Part shown: in pieces, positions 15,444 through 24,249 of the stretch
Layout of the letters: every line of letters begins with the position of its first letter
Numbering within the stretch: the first letter of the stretch is position 1
Assembly (NCBI GenBank): GCA_934148995.1
Contig: CAKPDM010000012.1
Coordinates: 1-39,414, forward strand
Direction: 5' to 3'
From: an uncultured Bacilli bacterium
GTDB lineage: Bacteria > Bacillota_I > Bacilli_A > RF39 > UBA660
DNA: 39,414 nt
The notes under the pieces: model-generated
Told to the model about the DNA's origin: nothing
Database searches by the model: none
What the model saw: the letters and a program-made list of their open reading frames with translations, nothing else
Program-made: the position numbers and the translations under genes

Positions 15444-18034
15444 TAAGTGTGATAACCATTAGCATTCCAGTGAACAGGACAAATATGAAAGCCTGCATAG
15501 GCGCCACAAATCTCACATCTAACTTTATAGCCATCACTTCTTGAACAACCACAAGTAAATGTGGCGTTTGATCCCCAATAATCATGTTCATTTATCGACA
15601 CTAGTTTGAAAACATGAGTATGCGTTGGGTAACTACAAGATTTATACTCATAAGTTTTATTACACTTAGTAGTTCCATTATATTTAGACAACTGCCATTT
15701 CTGCCTTCGCTGATAAGTCTGATCTATTTGATAACTTTTAAATAATTTACAATCGCCATAGTTGCCATAATTCCAATCACTTTTAACCTGAGTGCAGCAA
15801 CCTTGAGTATTACAAGCGGCACCACCGCTAGCTTTATCCTTATCTGGACACCGCTGTCCATTGTAAGTTGATGTTGCTAACTGTTTCTTTGTTCCACCAC
15901 CACATTTTTTACTACATTCAGTAGAGTCACTATATGATACAGAGGAACAACAATCTTGTGTATTACAAGCTGCACCACCACTATTCTTGTTTTGATTAGG
16001 ACAAAGTTGTCCATTATAGTTAGAATGAGCTATCTGTTTTTTTGTTCCGCCGCCACATGATTGACTGCATTCTGACGAATCCGTATAGTATACTGATGAA
16101 CAGCAATCATGGCTATTACAAGCTTGAGATTCCTGCGATTCCGTTACTGTCCCGTCACAATTTTTAGTATACTTGGTTCTATATTGAAGTCCACCACCGC
16201 AGCTAGCCGAGCATGCTCCCCAATCACTATAGGTCACAGTTGGACCAGTACAACAACTTTGTGTATTACATGCTTGAGATTGAGTAGTGGTTGTATATGT
16301 TCCATCACAGTTATAAGTTTTAACATTTCTATATTGAAGTCCACCTCCACAACTTGCTGAGCAGGCTCCCCATGCGTCAAATTCTTGTGATCCTTGCTCT
16401 TTACAGCAAGTTAGATTACAAGTTTGAGATTCCGATGTTTTTGTTACTGTACCATCACATGCAGTAGTAGTTTTAATTCTATATTGAAGTCCGCCACCAC
16501 ACGATTTGCTACAATTTCCCCAATCACTATACGAAACAGCTGGTGCTACACAACAAGAAGTTTGACTAGTTGTAGTTCCGCAAGATATTGATGAGAAAAA
16601 TTTATCAGTATAAGTAGTAGTAATTGTCGCTTGTCCAAAACCAGTTGATGCACTACAAGTTCCTGTCGTCGTGTTAGAAACTTTGTTATCACATGCTTTA
16701 TAAACTGTATAAGTTATTTTTTTCTTATCAGAAACATTTCCCAATTCATCTTTAGCCCGGATATAAATTGTTCTTACTCCTCCATCATAATTTCCAGCAA
16801 GATCATAATTGAATCTAACTCCAACAGTTGCTGTAACTGGGACATATTCAGTCCAAGCAGAGTTACCTTTCAAGCTATCATAAATCTTATAGTAAATTTT
16901 ATTATTGCTATCGCCTCTATCGCTTATTGAGAGATTTATTATTGTTTTCAAAGAGTTAAAACTACTTGTTCTACTTCTAATCGAACTTGAATTGATGGTT
17001 GGAGGATCTTTATCAATTAAATAACTATCCGTCCTGATATTACAGCTATTTCCAACGGCATCATAGGCTGTTATCAAGGCATAAACTTGGCCATTTTCTC
17101 TACCCTTATTATTTGATAGGGAGCTGTCATAAACTCCTTTTAGTGTTTTAGTTTTCGTTCCAACTAGATTGTTACCTATCCTAGTGCAAGCAGAACCATT
17201 ACTTTTAAGCTTGATACAACTGTTGATAGACCACTTATCAATATCACTATGCGGCATTATTTTAAGTATTACATCTTTCGCCTGCCATACGCCTGGCCTA
17301 CTTCCATTAGTACTACTAATTTGAATTTTACTGCAATCTGGGGCTGTTTTATCAATTACATATTTTCCTGATTTCTTATTGGTTACATTTCCACTGGAAT
17401 CAATAGCATGACCAGTTATTACGTAAGTCCCTTCATCTTTTAAAGTGATTGTTACTGAGCCGTTATAGGGTTTGTAACTTTCACTAGAAATAACTATTCC
17501 ATCTTTTTCTATTTCATAAGAATAATACTCAACTTTTTTATTATCCTTAGCAGTCATAATCACATTTAAATCTTTATTAATATCTGCTTTATTAGGATTA
17601 AAAGTTATAGTTGGTCCTTTGGTGTCTTCATTTGTCTTATAACCGTTACAATCTAGCAAAGTATAATAAAGATAAACACCATCCATAACTTTATAAGCAT
17701 AAACTTTATTATAATTAGTATCATTACTTGGAGCACATTGCTTCCCATTATAATCAGTTAATTTACTAAGATATTTCTTAGAATTAAGTTCTGTGATAGT
17801 AACGCTTTCTTTATCACCAATCGTTTGTGGAAGAGCACTTCGGTAATCTGTAAAGAACTCTTTACCACTAAGCGTTACAGCATCTTCTTGAGCTTTCATG
17901 TATCGTTCTTTAGCATTTTTCAAATAATTGTTATAAGAAACTAAAACAGTAATCAGCAGTAATCCAAGAATTGTTATGGTTGCTAATAACTCAACGAGTG
18001 TGAAGCCTTTTCTCTTTTTAGGTTTATTTTTCAT
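15443..18034 (-). CDS. Type IV pilin-like protein with Ig-like domains, 5 TSP1-like modules and a Cys/His-rich end
   Basis: The 863 residues carry a prepilin signal (GFTLVELL, cleavage after G10), pilin domain, Ig-like units to about 480, then five modules (about 496-746): three of the W type (YSDWGACSASCGGGLQYRTK) and two of the YTDS/YSDS type. The C-terminus (about 747-863) differs from both long paralogs: it has CGCSRSDGYKVRCEICGAYA followed by HICPVH, a pattern of paired Cys and His that could bind metal. The ATG has ribosome site GGAGGTGG and overlaps the end of the upstream gene by 11 bp, so the two are translationally coupled. Same presumed role as the paralogs: a displayed, disulfide-rich surface protein. 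Confidence 0.77.
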   Translation of the reverse strand: MKNKPKKRKGFTLVELLATITILGLLLITVLVSYNNYLKNAKERYMKAQEDAVTLSGKEFFTDYRSALPQTIGDKESVTITELNSKKYLSKLTDYNGKQCAPSNDTNYNKVYAYKVMDGVYLYYTLLDCNGYKTNEDTKGPTITFNPNKADINKDLNVIMTAKDNKKVEYYSYEIEKDGIVISSESYKPYNGSVTITLKDEGTYVITGHAIDSSGNVTNKKSGKYVIDKTAPDCSKIQISSTNGSRPGVWQAKDVILKIMPHSDIDKWSINSCIKLKSNGSACTRIGNNLVGTKTKTLKGVYDSSLSNNKGRENGQVYALITAYDAVGNSCNIRTDSYLIDKDPPTINSSSIRSRTSSFNSLKTIINLSISDRGDSNNKIYYKIYDSLKGNSAWTEYVPVTATVGVRFNYDLAGNYDGGVRTIYIRAKDELGNVSDKKKITYTVYKACDNKVSNTTTGTCSASTGFGQATITTTYTDKFFSSISCGTTTSQTSCCVAPAVSYSDWGNCSKSCGGGLQYRIKTTTACDGTVTKTSESQTCNLTCCKEQGSQEFDAWGACSASCGGGLQYRNVKTYNCDGTYTTTTQSQACNTQSCCTGPTVTYSDWGACSASCGGGLQYRTKYTKNCDGTVTESQESQACNSHDCCSSVYYTDSSECSQSCGGGTKKQIAHSNYNGQLCPNQNKNSGGAACNTQDCCSSVSYSDSTECSKKCGGGTKKQLATSTYNGQRCPDKDKASGGAACNTQGCCTQVKSDWNYGNYGDCKLFKSYQIDQTYQRRQKWQLSKYNGTTKCNKTYEYKSCSYPTHTHVFKLVSINEHDYWGSNATFTCGCSRSDGYKVRCEICGAYAGFHICPVHWNANGYHT

Positions 18035-18461
18035 TTGTAACCACCTCCGCTTTATAGTCAGTTGCAGTTACTATATTAGTCTCATTGCTCATCGTTGATT
18101 CAAAATATTCTTCTTTTCCAGCTTCAATTTTTTCTATTACTACCAAAACATCTTTAAGTGAACTGCCACCACTTGCTAAAGCAGTAATTTTTATAGTAAC
18201 ATTTTCTAATGTATTCTTAGAATTATTTACTATGTAGCCATTAATTATAGAAATATCACCTCTTTTGATAATTGCAACATTCTTAACAGAAAGAGTATCA
18301 TCTACTATATGTTCTTGTTTTAACAGTTTTGAACTATCATCAATGTTTAAACTGCCTTCCGCTAAAGTTTCCTTCCCAGTTTTAAGTAACAAAACTCCGC
18401 ATCCTATTGCTACTAAGCCAATCAATAAACTGATGATTGCTATATTCCTTTTACTTTTCAT
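18024..18461 (-). CDS. Single-pass membrane protein with FxLYD-like extracellular domain
   Basis: The 145 residues start at the ATG at 18461 (AGGTG upstream); a longer reading to 18515 has no ribosome site. Residues 6-25 form a membrane helix (IAIISLLIGLVAIGCGVLLL). The outer part contains ISIINGYIVNNSKNTLENVT and ends with a stretch like IEAGKEEYFES, the pattern of FxLYD domains, which are common in Firmicutes surface proteins with no known enzyme activity. It is the first gene of the pilin-TSP1 locus and overlaps the next one by 11 bp, so a linked role in display or assembly is likely but unproven. Confidence 0.65.
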   Translation of the reverse strand: MKSKRNIAIISLLIGLVAIGCGVLLLKTGKETLAEGSLNIDDSSKLLKQEHIVDDTLSVKNVAIIKRGDISIINGYIVNNSKNTLENVTIKITALASGGSSLKDVLVVIEKIEAGKEEYFESTMSNETNIVTATDYKAEVVTNEK

Positions 18462-18505
18462 CCTACACCTACTTCTACTATAACAAAGCTTATCACAAAA
18501 ATTAA

Positions 18506-18534
18506 TTGAAAACAATTATGTTTTTTGCTATTAT
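18506..18534 (+). promoter_or_regulatory. Promoter for the DUF192-like gene
   Basis: TTGAAA, 17-bp spacer, TATTAT, 20 bp before the ATG at 18555. Confidence 0.5.
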
Positions 18535-18554
18535 TTAGAAAAGGAAGTGCTTCT

Positions 18555-18881
18555 ATGGAGTATATTAAGGTTAAAAACAAAAAGATAAAAATTAATACTT
18601 TGACAAGTTTCAAAGAAAAATTTAAAAGTATTCGTTTTAAACTCGATACTATAACGGAAGGATACTTTTTCAAAAAGAAAAAAGGTATTAATACCTATTT
18701 CTTCTGTCAACGTGTAAATATCTATCAGTTAGATGAAGATAACAAAATTGTTCGTTGCTATCTAAACATCAAGACGGAAAAATTTGTTTTTAGAAAACGT
18801 GGTGTTAGAAATATCTTAATTTTGCCTAGTAGTGTTAATGACTATTTCAAACAAGGAGATGTTATTGCTTTTCACAGTTAA
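18555..18881 (+). CDS. Small conserved protein, possibly divergent DUF192
   Basis: The 108 residues from the ATG at 18555 (GGAAG upstream; an in-frame TTG at 18525 lacks a site) are rich in lysine. The pattern 'NIYQLDEDNKIVRCYLNIK' followed by 'NILILPSSVNDYFKQGDVI' resembles the second half of DUF192 proteins (cargo-carrying hydrophobic core, then a glycine-aspartate near the end), but the usual GLMFR-type motif is weak. No signal peptide. It converges with dnaI and overlaps its last four bases. I do not assign a function. Confidence 0.55.
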   Translation: MEYIKVKNKKIKINTLTSFKEKFKSIRFKLDTITEGYFFKKKKGINTYFFCQRVNIYQLDEDNKIVRCYLNIKTEKFVFRKRGVRNILILPSSVNDYFKQGDVIAFHS

Positions 18882-19783
18882 TTACGACGATTTTTACTAA
18901 TTAATTCTAAATCAACTGTTAACTGATTGATTCGTTCAATAATTCTTCTTGCTTTTATTTTATCTATTCCATTAGAGGTACTACTAAGGGTAAGTTCCAA
19001 TTCTTGCTTGGTCAGGTTCGAAGTAAAAAAGGTAGATAGATGATTTTCCATTCGATATTGTAATAATGGTGCTAAAACTTCATCTCTACTCCAATTAGTC
19101 GTATTTTCAGCACCAATATCATCTAAAAGCAACAAAGGAACCGTCTTTAACTTACTAAATTTTTCTTCATAGTCCCCACCAAAGCTTGATTTTAAACTTC
19201 TTAATAATTCTGGGTAATAAACCATTATACTAGAAATATCTTTTTTAGCCATTTCGTTAAACAAGGAAGCAATTAGATAAGTTTTACCACTTCCAAAAGA
19301 GCCGTGAAGGTATACTCCTTTAATTGGTTCTTTTTTTAAATAGCTATCTATAAATTCTTTAAAATATTTAACTATTGGCAGACGATTTTTATCATCTTTA
19401 TAAATATTGGTAAATGTTGCTTTCTTGATATCTTCTGGTAAGTCATAACAAGTAATTTTTTTCTGATAACTATAAAGTTCTTCTTCTAGTAAAGAATACT
19501 TACAAGGTACATAAGTAAAGTTTAGTTTATTATTTTCTAAGAAAGATTTAAAGCAATAACCATTAACACTATTCTTACATTCTTTTTTACTAGGACATTT
19601 CTTACAGTTATTCGCTTCTATTACACATTCTTCTAATTTAGAAGTATATTTCATAAGTTCATCATCACTTAAATCAATAGAACTAACATAATTTAAAAAA
19701 TCTTCATCGTGACAAGCATCCATATAAGACTTTTCTAACTTTTCGATATTATTTTTACTAATCATTACTTTTATACTTTTCAT
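18878..19783 (-). CDS. dnaI: Primosomal helicase loader, DnaI-type AAA+ ATPase
   Basis: DnaI loads the replicative helicase DnaC (DnaB) onto DNA at origins and restart sites in Bacillus-type replication. The 301 residues have a zinc-binding N-domain with Cys60, Cys63, Cys69 and Cys77, then an AAA+ domain with Walker A GSFGSGKT (161-168) and Walker B ending LLLLDD (217-222). The usual partner dnaB, often just upstream in Firmicutes, is missing here; the gene stands alone with its own promoter. Confidence 0.88.
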   Translation of the reverse strand: MKSIKVMISKNNIEKLEKSYMDACHDEDFLNYVSSIDLSDDELMKYTSKLEECVIEANNCKKCPSKKECKNSVNGYCFKSFLENNKLNFTYVPCKYSLLEEELYSYQKKITCYDLPEDIKKATFTNIYKDDKNRLPIVKYFKEFIDSYLKKEPIKGVYLHGSFGSGKTYLIASLFNEMAKKDISSIMVYYPELLRSLKSSFGGDYEEKFSKLKTVPLLLLDDIGAENTTNWSRDEVLAPLLQYRMENHLSTFFTSNLTKQELELTLSSTSNGIDKIKARRIIERINQLTVDLELISKNRRN

Positions 19784-19827
19784 CGTATCACCCCATTTAA
19801 GAAATTAGTCGGTTGGCCAGTAACCTT

Positions 19828-19856
19828 ATTATAAGTAACATTTTACTTTTTTGCAA
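19828..19856 (-). promoter_or_regulatory. Sigma-A-type promoter for dnaI
   Basis: On the minus strand TTGCAA (19851-19856), 17 bp, TATAAT (19828-19833); 45 bp leader. Confidence 0.65.
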
Positions 19857-19864
19857 AACATATT

Positions 19865-21913
19865 TTAAGATAGACAAGTGGTTACTTTATATTTGTCTTT
19901 ACTTAACTCAATTTCTATCGCACCATTCTTATCAGTACGATATATCTTAGAGTTATTTAAAATATTTAACACTTCTCTTTTCGGATGACCATACCTATTC
20001 TTTTTACCTACTGATAATAAAGAAATATTTGGTTTAATACTAGCAATAAACTCTTTGCTACTACTAGTATTAGAACCGTGATGTCCAACTTTTAAAATAT
20101 CAATAACAGGTAAATCATAATTATTAAGAATATTTTGTTCACTTTTCTTGGAAGCATCTCCCATAAATAGAAGATTAAACTTATCTATATTTATAAACAA
20201 AACGGTGCTTGAATCATTTTCTTCTTGGTAATTACTATTTAACACTTGAAAGGTAAAATTTCCAACTTGAAAAAAATCATCTTTTACTAACTTTCTTACT
20301 ACAGTCTTTTTAGATTTTGCTAAAGACACTGCTCTTTTTTCAAGACTATTAAAGCTATTACTATTAAGATATAAATTATCTATTTTATAGTATTTAGCAA
20401 TCTTAAAATACTCTCCTAGATGATCACCATCACCATGACTGATTAAAACTGTATCTAACTTTTTGATACCAATTTTTCTTAAAAAATCACAAATATCATC
20501 ACCTGTTGAATAACTATCTAAACTAGAACTAGCACTTCCACCAGTATCTAACAAGAGCGTTTCATTATTAGAGATAAAAAGAAAACTATCTCCCTGACCA
20601 ACATCTAACATATAAATTTTATCAAAAGAAAAGATATTATTATAAAAGTAATGTGGTATTAACATTATCAGTAAAAGATAAAGAGCTTTCTTCTGATAAA
20701 TTGCTATAAATATCAATAATAAATAGACGATATAAATAATAAGATTAACTCTTCTAAAAATAAGATTCAAAGAGATATTAGAAAAGAAGCCAATACTTTC
20801 TTCAAATAGTTCTATAATCACATAATAAATACTAGCTATGAAAGGAAACAACATCACTAGAAAAGCTAGTGGAAAAAGGACAAAACTTACTAGAGGAACA
20901 TAAATTAAATTATAAAAAATACTAAGGATATTTATAGTTGAGAAATTATAAAGAGAAATTGGTAGAGAAAATAAAAATGCTAAGAGTGAAGTTTCTAAGA
21001 GTTTGAGAAGGCCTTTTCTTTCTTTTCGTTTTTCATAATAGAGAACAAGTCCAGTAGAAATAGTAAAAGAATAGAGAAAACCAGTATCAAAAAGATAAGA
21101 TGGATTTATATTTAAAAGCACCGTAAGTGCTATTATTATTAATTTGAAAGGAGGAAGATTAAAGTGAAAAGTATTATTTATTTGTCTTAGATATAAGAAT
21201 AACAGACTTCTTGTAAGTGAAACACTATTTTCAACTATTAAAAAATAAATTAATATAAGTATAACGTTGACATATCTTTTTTTTGATTTATTTAAAAAGG
21301 AAATGGAGGTAACAACCAAAAATAAGTGAGTTCCAGATAGAGAAAATAAATGCGTTAAACCAAGTGCTTGAATATTCTTTTTTAAATTATAAGATAAGTC
21401 ATCTTTATTACCTAAGATAAATACTTTTAAATATGGAGTAATTTTATCATTAAAGGTTGCAAAGTAGTTATAAAGAAAGTTTCTTAAAAGATAAATAACA
21501 TTTGTGTTTTTCTTAGTAATTTTAATTTTCTTAGCTACTACCTTATAGTAGATATCTTTATTGTTTAAATATTTCTTATAGGAAAAACTGTAAAAGTTAT
21601 GTAATTCATCTATTTCTTCTAAACTACCAGTAACATTAATACTACTCCCTAAGTCGATACTATCATATTCTTTTAAATCATTAGAGTTTTTAATATATTT
21701 ATAGATTAAAAAATAATCTTTGTTTTGAACAGTTAAAATAAAATTTTTATTAGAAATCCTCTTTGCTACTACTTTACCTTTTAACGTTATATCTCCTTCC
21801 TTATAAAGAGAATTTCTAGGAGTGATAGTGTGTATGGTTATATGTATAAGTGTTAGACTTAAAAGAATAACTAGAAATAACTTAGAGTGTAATACTTTCT
21901 TTAATTGCTTCAA
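19865..21913 (-). CDS. comEC: Competence DNA channel protein
   Basis: ComEC forms the membrane channel through which single-stranded DNA enters during transformation. The 682 residues show an N-terminal OB-like external domain after the first helix (about 40-130), a competence-type membrane core (about 160-420, many hydrophobic helices), and a C-terminal metallo-beta-lactamase domain with MLDVGQGDSFLF, LLLDTGG, SHGDGDHLGE and VGHHGSNTSSS, the residues expected for a metal-dependent nuclease. It overlaps comEA by 32 bp and follows it, the standard com operon order. Confidence 0.95.
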   Translation of the reverse strand: MKQLKKVLHSKLFLVILLSLTLIHITIHTITPRNSLYKEGDITLKGKVVAKRISNKNFILTVQNKDYFLIYKYIKNSNDLKEYDSIDLGSSINVTGSLEEIDELHNFYSFSYKKYLNNKDIYYKVVAKKIKITKKNTNVIYLLRNFLYNYFATFNDKITPYLKVFILGNKDDLSYNLKKNIQALGLTHLFSLSGTHLFLVVTSISFLNKSKKRYVNVILILIYFLIVENSVSLTRSLLFLYLRQINNTFHFNLPPFKLIIIALTVLLNINPSYLFDTGFLYSFTISTGLVLYYEKRKERKGLLKLLETSLLAFLFSLPISLYNFSTINILSIFYNLIYVPLVSFVLFPLAFLVMLFPFIASIYYVIIELFEESIGFFSNISLNLIFRRVNLIIYIVYLLLIFIAIYQKKALYLLLIMLIPHYFYNNIFSFDKIYMLDVGQGDSFLFISNNETLLLDTGGSASSSLDSYSTGDDICDFLRKIGIKKLDTVLISHGDGDHLGEYFKIAKYYKIDNLYLNSNSFNSLEKRAVSLAKSKKTVVRKLVKDDFFQVGNFTFQVLNSNYQEENDSSTVLFINIDKFNLLFMGDASKKSEQNILNNYDLPVIDILKVGHHGSNTSSSKEFIASIKPNISLLSVGKKNRYGHPKREVLNILNNSKIYRTDKNGAIEIELSKDKYKVTTCLS

Positions 21914-22559
21914 ATAAAGCGTCTCCGATACCTTTCACTTCTTTTAACTGATTAATATCAGTAAACTCGCCTTTTTCTTCACGATAATTAATTATTTCCT
22001 TAGCTTTCGCTTCACCAATACCAGGAAGTGTTAAAAATTCCTCTAAAGTGGCATTATTTAAAGAAACTTTTACATTTGGTACATTAACTACTTCACTACT
22101 AATACAAGCATCATTAGAAACACCATTATTAGAAGCACAAGCAGCTTGTTCTTGTTGTTCTTTTTCTTTTACTTTAGTAAAGTTTGCTACTTCGTCCCTA
22201 GAATAAACAATAATAACCATTTCATCTTTAATTTTCTTTGATAGATTTAAAACAGAAGTATCAGCATCATTTTTTAAATCTCCTGCTAGATGTATAACAT
22301 CTATAACTCTACTTCCTGCTTTCATACTATAAGTACCAGGGTTATTAACTTCTCCTTTGATATCTACTAAATAATAAGTAGCATTATCTTCACTAGAAGC
22401 TTTTACTTCTTGCTTCTTAGAAACTAAAACAACTTTCTTCTCTTTCACACTCTTACTTTTCCTAAAGTGCTTACTAAAGATAAAAATAGAACTTATCAGT
22501 GCTAGCAAAAAGATAGCTGAAAGAACAATTAATTTTCTATGTCGGTAAGAAAAAGTCAT
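21882..22559 (-). CDS. comEA: Competence DNA-binding receptor
   Basis: ComEA is the membrane-anchored receptor that binds incoming double-stranded DNA. I use the ATG at 22559 (AAAGGAGGAAAG upstream), giving 225 residues. A membrane anchor lies at about 8-28, an SLBB-type domain follows (YLVDIKGEVNNPGTYSMKAG), then a linker and a helix-hairpin-helix pair (TLEEFLTLPGIGEAKAKEII and VKGIGDALFEAIKES). It is translationally coupled to comEC. Confidence 0.95.
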   Translation of the reverse strand: MTFSYRHRKLIVLSAIFLLALISSIFIFSKHFRKSKSVKEKKVVLVSKKQEVKASSEDNATYYLVDIKGEVNNPGTYSMKAGSRVIDVIHLAGDLKNDADTSVLNLSKKIKDEMVIIVYSRDEVANFTKVKEKEQQEQAACASNNGVSNDACISSEVVNVPNVKVSLNNATLEEFLTLPGIGEAKAKEIINYREEKGEFTDINQLKEVKGIGDALFEAIKESITL

Positions 22560-22581
22560 AATCTTTCCTCCTTTCGCCACC

Positions 22582-22610
22582 ACTATAACAAACTAATTTC
22601 TAAAAAGCAA
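22582..22610 (-). promoter_or_regulatory. Possible promoter for comEA-comEC
   Basis: On the minus strand TTGCTT (22605-22610), 17 bp, TATAGT (22582-22587). It lies directly in the tail of the ftsW terminator. Confidence 0.5.
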
Positions 22611-22632
22611 AAAGGCAAAATGTCATTTTGCC
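22602..22632 (-). terminator. Terminator after the SEDS gene
   Basis: On the minus strand GGCAAAA and TTTTGCC pair over loop TGACA, followed by TTTTTGCTTTTT. Confidence 0.75.
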
Positions 22633-22687
22633 CCCTATTACTACCCTGAATTTTGCATTTTCGGCGCTGAATTTGCCATTTTCACCC

Positions 22688-23887
22688 CTAAAGTATACCT
22701 GAATTTGCAAAATCTCCGATTTTTTTCATAAATTTCACTTTTTTTTTAATTTTTTCAGTTTCTCTTATTTTTGTCTCTATTCCAACACGTTGTGCAAAGG
22801 TTACGGCAACCATTAAACATAAAGTAAAACTACCACCATAACTGATAAATGGTAAGGTTACCCCCGTCATTGGCATTAACCCTAAGATACCCATCAAATT
22901 AACACAGATATGGAGGAAGATATAGAAAAATACTCCATAACAAATTAAGGCACCTCGATTGGTATAGCTTTTCTTTCCTATCTGATAGATACGATAAAGA
23001 GTAAAAGCATAGACAAGAATTAGTAAAACACCAGTTACTACCCCTAGTTCTTCAACAATAATAGCAAAAATAAAGTCAGTATAAGGTTCTGGTAGATATA
23101 AATATTTTTGCGTACTGTTACCTAAACCAACACCAGTTAACCCACCATTATTAATAGCAATATAGCCATTGCAAACCTGGTTACCTTCATCAAGTAGTCG
23201 TGAACAAGGATTAGTAAAAGTTAATCTTTCCTTCTGTCTATCGTGAATTAAAGTTTTTCCCATTAAAGTAAGTCCAAAAGCAGCGATGATAACAGCAATT
23301 AGACCAAATAAAACTATTTTAGTTTTAACACCTTTAGGCATTGGTACTAAAAAGAAAAGGAATATTACTAATAATGAAAAGATAATAGCCGTTCCAAGGT
23401 CTGGTTGCAAGATAATTAAGAAAGCAATTACTCCCCCAATTATCAACGGTATCATACTAACTAACACACTTGATAACCTTTTCTCATTAACTTCATAAAA
23501 TCTGGCCATAAAAGGAATTATTGCTACTTTAGCAAATTCACTCGGCTGAATGGTAATTGGTCCGATAGCAAACCAACTCTGCGCTTGGTTAGTTACTTTA
23601 CCATAAAAAAGCAACGCCACAAGAGCTGCCATAATAAAAATTAATAAAGGTGTCGAAGCTATTCCATAAACTTTAGTATTAAACTTTATAATAATAAAAC
23701 TAACAATAGCACTTACTCCCAAAAAAATAGCTTGCTTAATAAAATAACCATAAGCACTCTTACCACTCATATAAGCTGTTACATTACTTGATGAGAAAAC
23801 CATTATAATACCAAAGAGAAACAAAAGCATTGTTGCAAAGAAAAGTGGTTTATCAAGATATTTGATAACTTTTCTCGTTTTGGTCAT
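22688..23887 (-). CDS. ftsW: SEDS peptidoglycan glycosyltransferase (FtsW/RodA/SpoVE family)
   Basis: SEDS proteins polymerise lipid II into glycan strands together with a class B penicillin-binding protein. The 399 residues contain about ten membrane helices and the family's signature patches: GIIMVFSSSN near the first helix, QPSEFAKVA near 115-125, LQPDLGTAIIF, and the conserved end MGILGLMPMTGVTLPFISYG. The sequence alone cannot decide between division (FtsW), elongation (RodA) or spore cortex (SpoVE). The C-terminal end DFANSGIL is encoded by a dispersed intergenic repeat, so the tail looks like a recent extension. Confidence 0.88.
   Translation of the reverse strand: MTKTRKVIKYLDKPLFFATMLLFLFGIIMVFSSSNVTAYMSGKSAYGYFIKQAIFLGVSAIVSFIIIKFNTKVYGIASTPLLIFIMAALVALLFYGKVTNQAQSWFAIGPITIQPSEFAKVAIIPFMARFYEVNEKRLSSVLVSMIPLIIGGVIAFLIILQPDLGTAIIFSLLVIFLFFLVPMPKGVKTKIVLFGLIAVIIAAFGLTLMGKTLIHDRQKERLTFTNPCSRLLDEGNQVCNGYIAINNGGLTGVGLGNSTQKYLYLPEPYTDFIFAIIVEELGVVTGVLLILVYAFTLYRIYQIGKKSYTNRGALICYGVFFYIFLHICVNLMGILGLMPMTGVTLPFISYGGSFTLCLMVAVTFAQRVGIETKIRETEKIKKKVKFMKKIGDFANSGIL
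22696..22715. repeat. Copy 1 of a dispersed 20-bp repeat
   Basis: TACCTGAATTTGCAAAATCT recurs with one change at 34764-34783. It encodes the last codons of the SEDS protein on the minus strand. Shorter relatives (CTGAATTTTGC, CTGAATTTGCC) occur in the following 60 bp. Confidence 0.55.
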
Positions 23888-23914
23888 GATATGTCTACCC
23901 TCCCAACTATTATA

Positions 23915-23943
23915 AATATACCACAGAATAAATTCTTTAGCAA
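23915..23943 (-). promoter_or_regulatory. Promoter for the SEDS gene
   Basis: On the minus strand TTGCTA (23938-23943), 17 bp, TATATT (23915-23920), then ribosome site GGGAGGG before the ATG. Confidence 0.5.
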
Positions 23944-23985
23944 AGTCTATCTAGTCAAATTCATTAACACCTTGACATTATTTAT

Positions 23986-23994
23986 CATATTCTA
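23986..23994 (+). promoter_or_regulatory. Sigma-K-like -10 element before yjcZ
   Basis: CATATTCTA fits the mother-cell sigma-K -10 pattern CATANNNTA, with an AC-containing stretch (ACACC, ending about 15 bp upstream) at the right place for the -35. A TTGACA at 23972-23977 with a 15-bp spacer to TATATT is the alternative housekeeping reading. Confidence 0.4.
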
Positions 23995-24017
23995 TATTAG
24001 AAAAAGGAGGAATCTAT

Positions 24018-24182
24018 ATGTATTACTACGGTGGCGGAAGCTGTGGTTGCGGTGGCGGTATGCCTTACTATCCTGCTTATGGATATGGTGGATACTACAC
24101 TCAATCAGGCGGTAACTATGCAATTATCTTAGTATTATTTATTCTATTAGTTATTGTAATTGGTGCTAGATACACAAGATAG
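24018..24182 (+). CDS. YjcZ family small sporulation-type protein
   Basis: This 54-residue protein starts MYYYGGGSCGCGGGMPYYPA: a glycine/tyrosine-rich head with two cysteines, followed by one hydrophobic helix (about 35-49, AIILVLFILLVIVIG) and a short basic end. That layout is the YjcZ family, which is abundant in spore formers and has no known enzyme activity. A strong AAGGAGG site precedes the ATG. The sigma-K-like upstream element and the nearby cotE fit expression in the mother cell. Confidence 0.8.
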   Translation: MYYYGGGSCGCGGGMPYYPAYGYGGYYTQSGGNYAIILVLFILLVIVIGARYTR

Positions 24183-24208
24183 AAAGGAGAAAAACCTTTC
24201 TTTTTCTT
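24181..24208 (+). terminator. Terminator after yjcZ
   Basis: AGAAAGG and CCTTTCT form a 7-bp stem with loop AGAAAAA, followed by TTTTCTT. Confidence 0.7.
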
Positions 24209-24249
24209 GGTATTTGTGGTAAAATAATGCAAGAAGTGGATGTGGTACT

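Noticed and set aside
23891..24115. Plus-strand frame of 74 codons overlapping yjcZ
   Set aside because: It is out of frame with the well-supported YjcZ protein, which has the ribosome site and family pattern.
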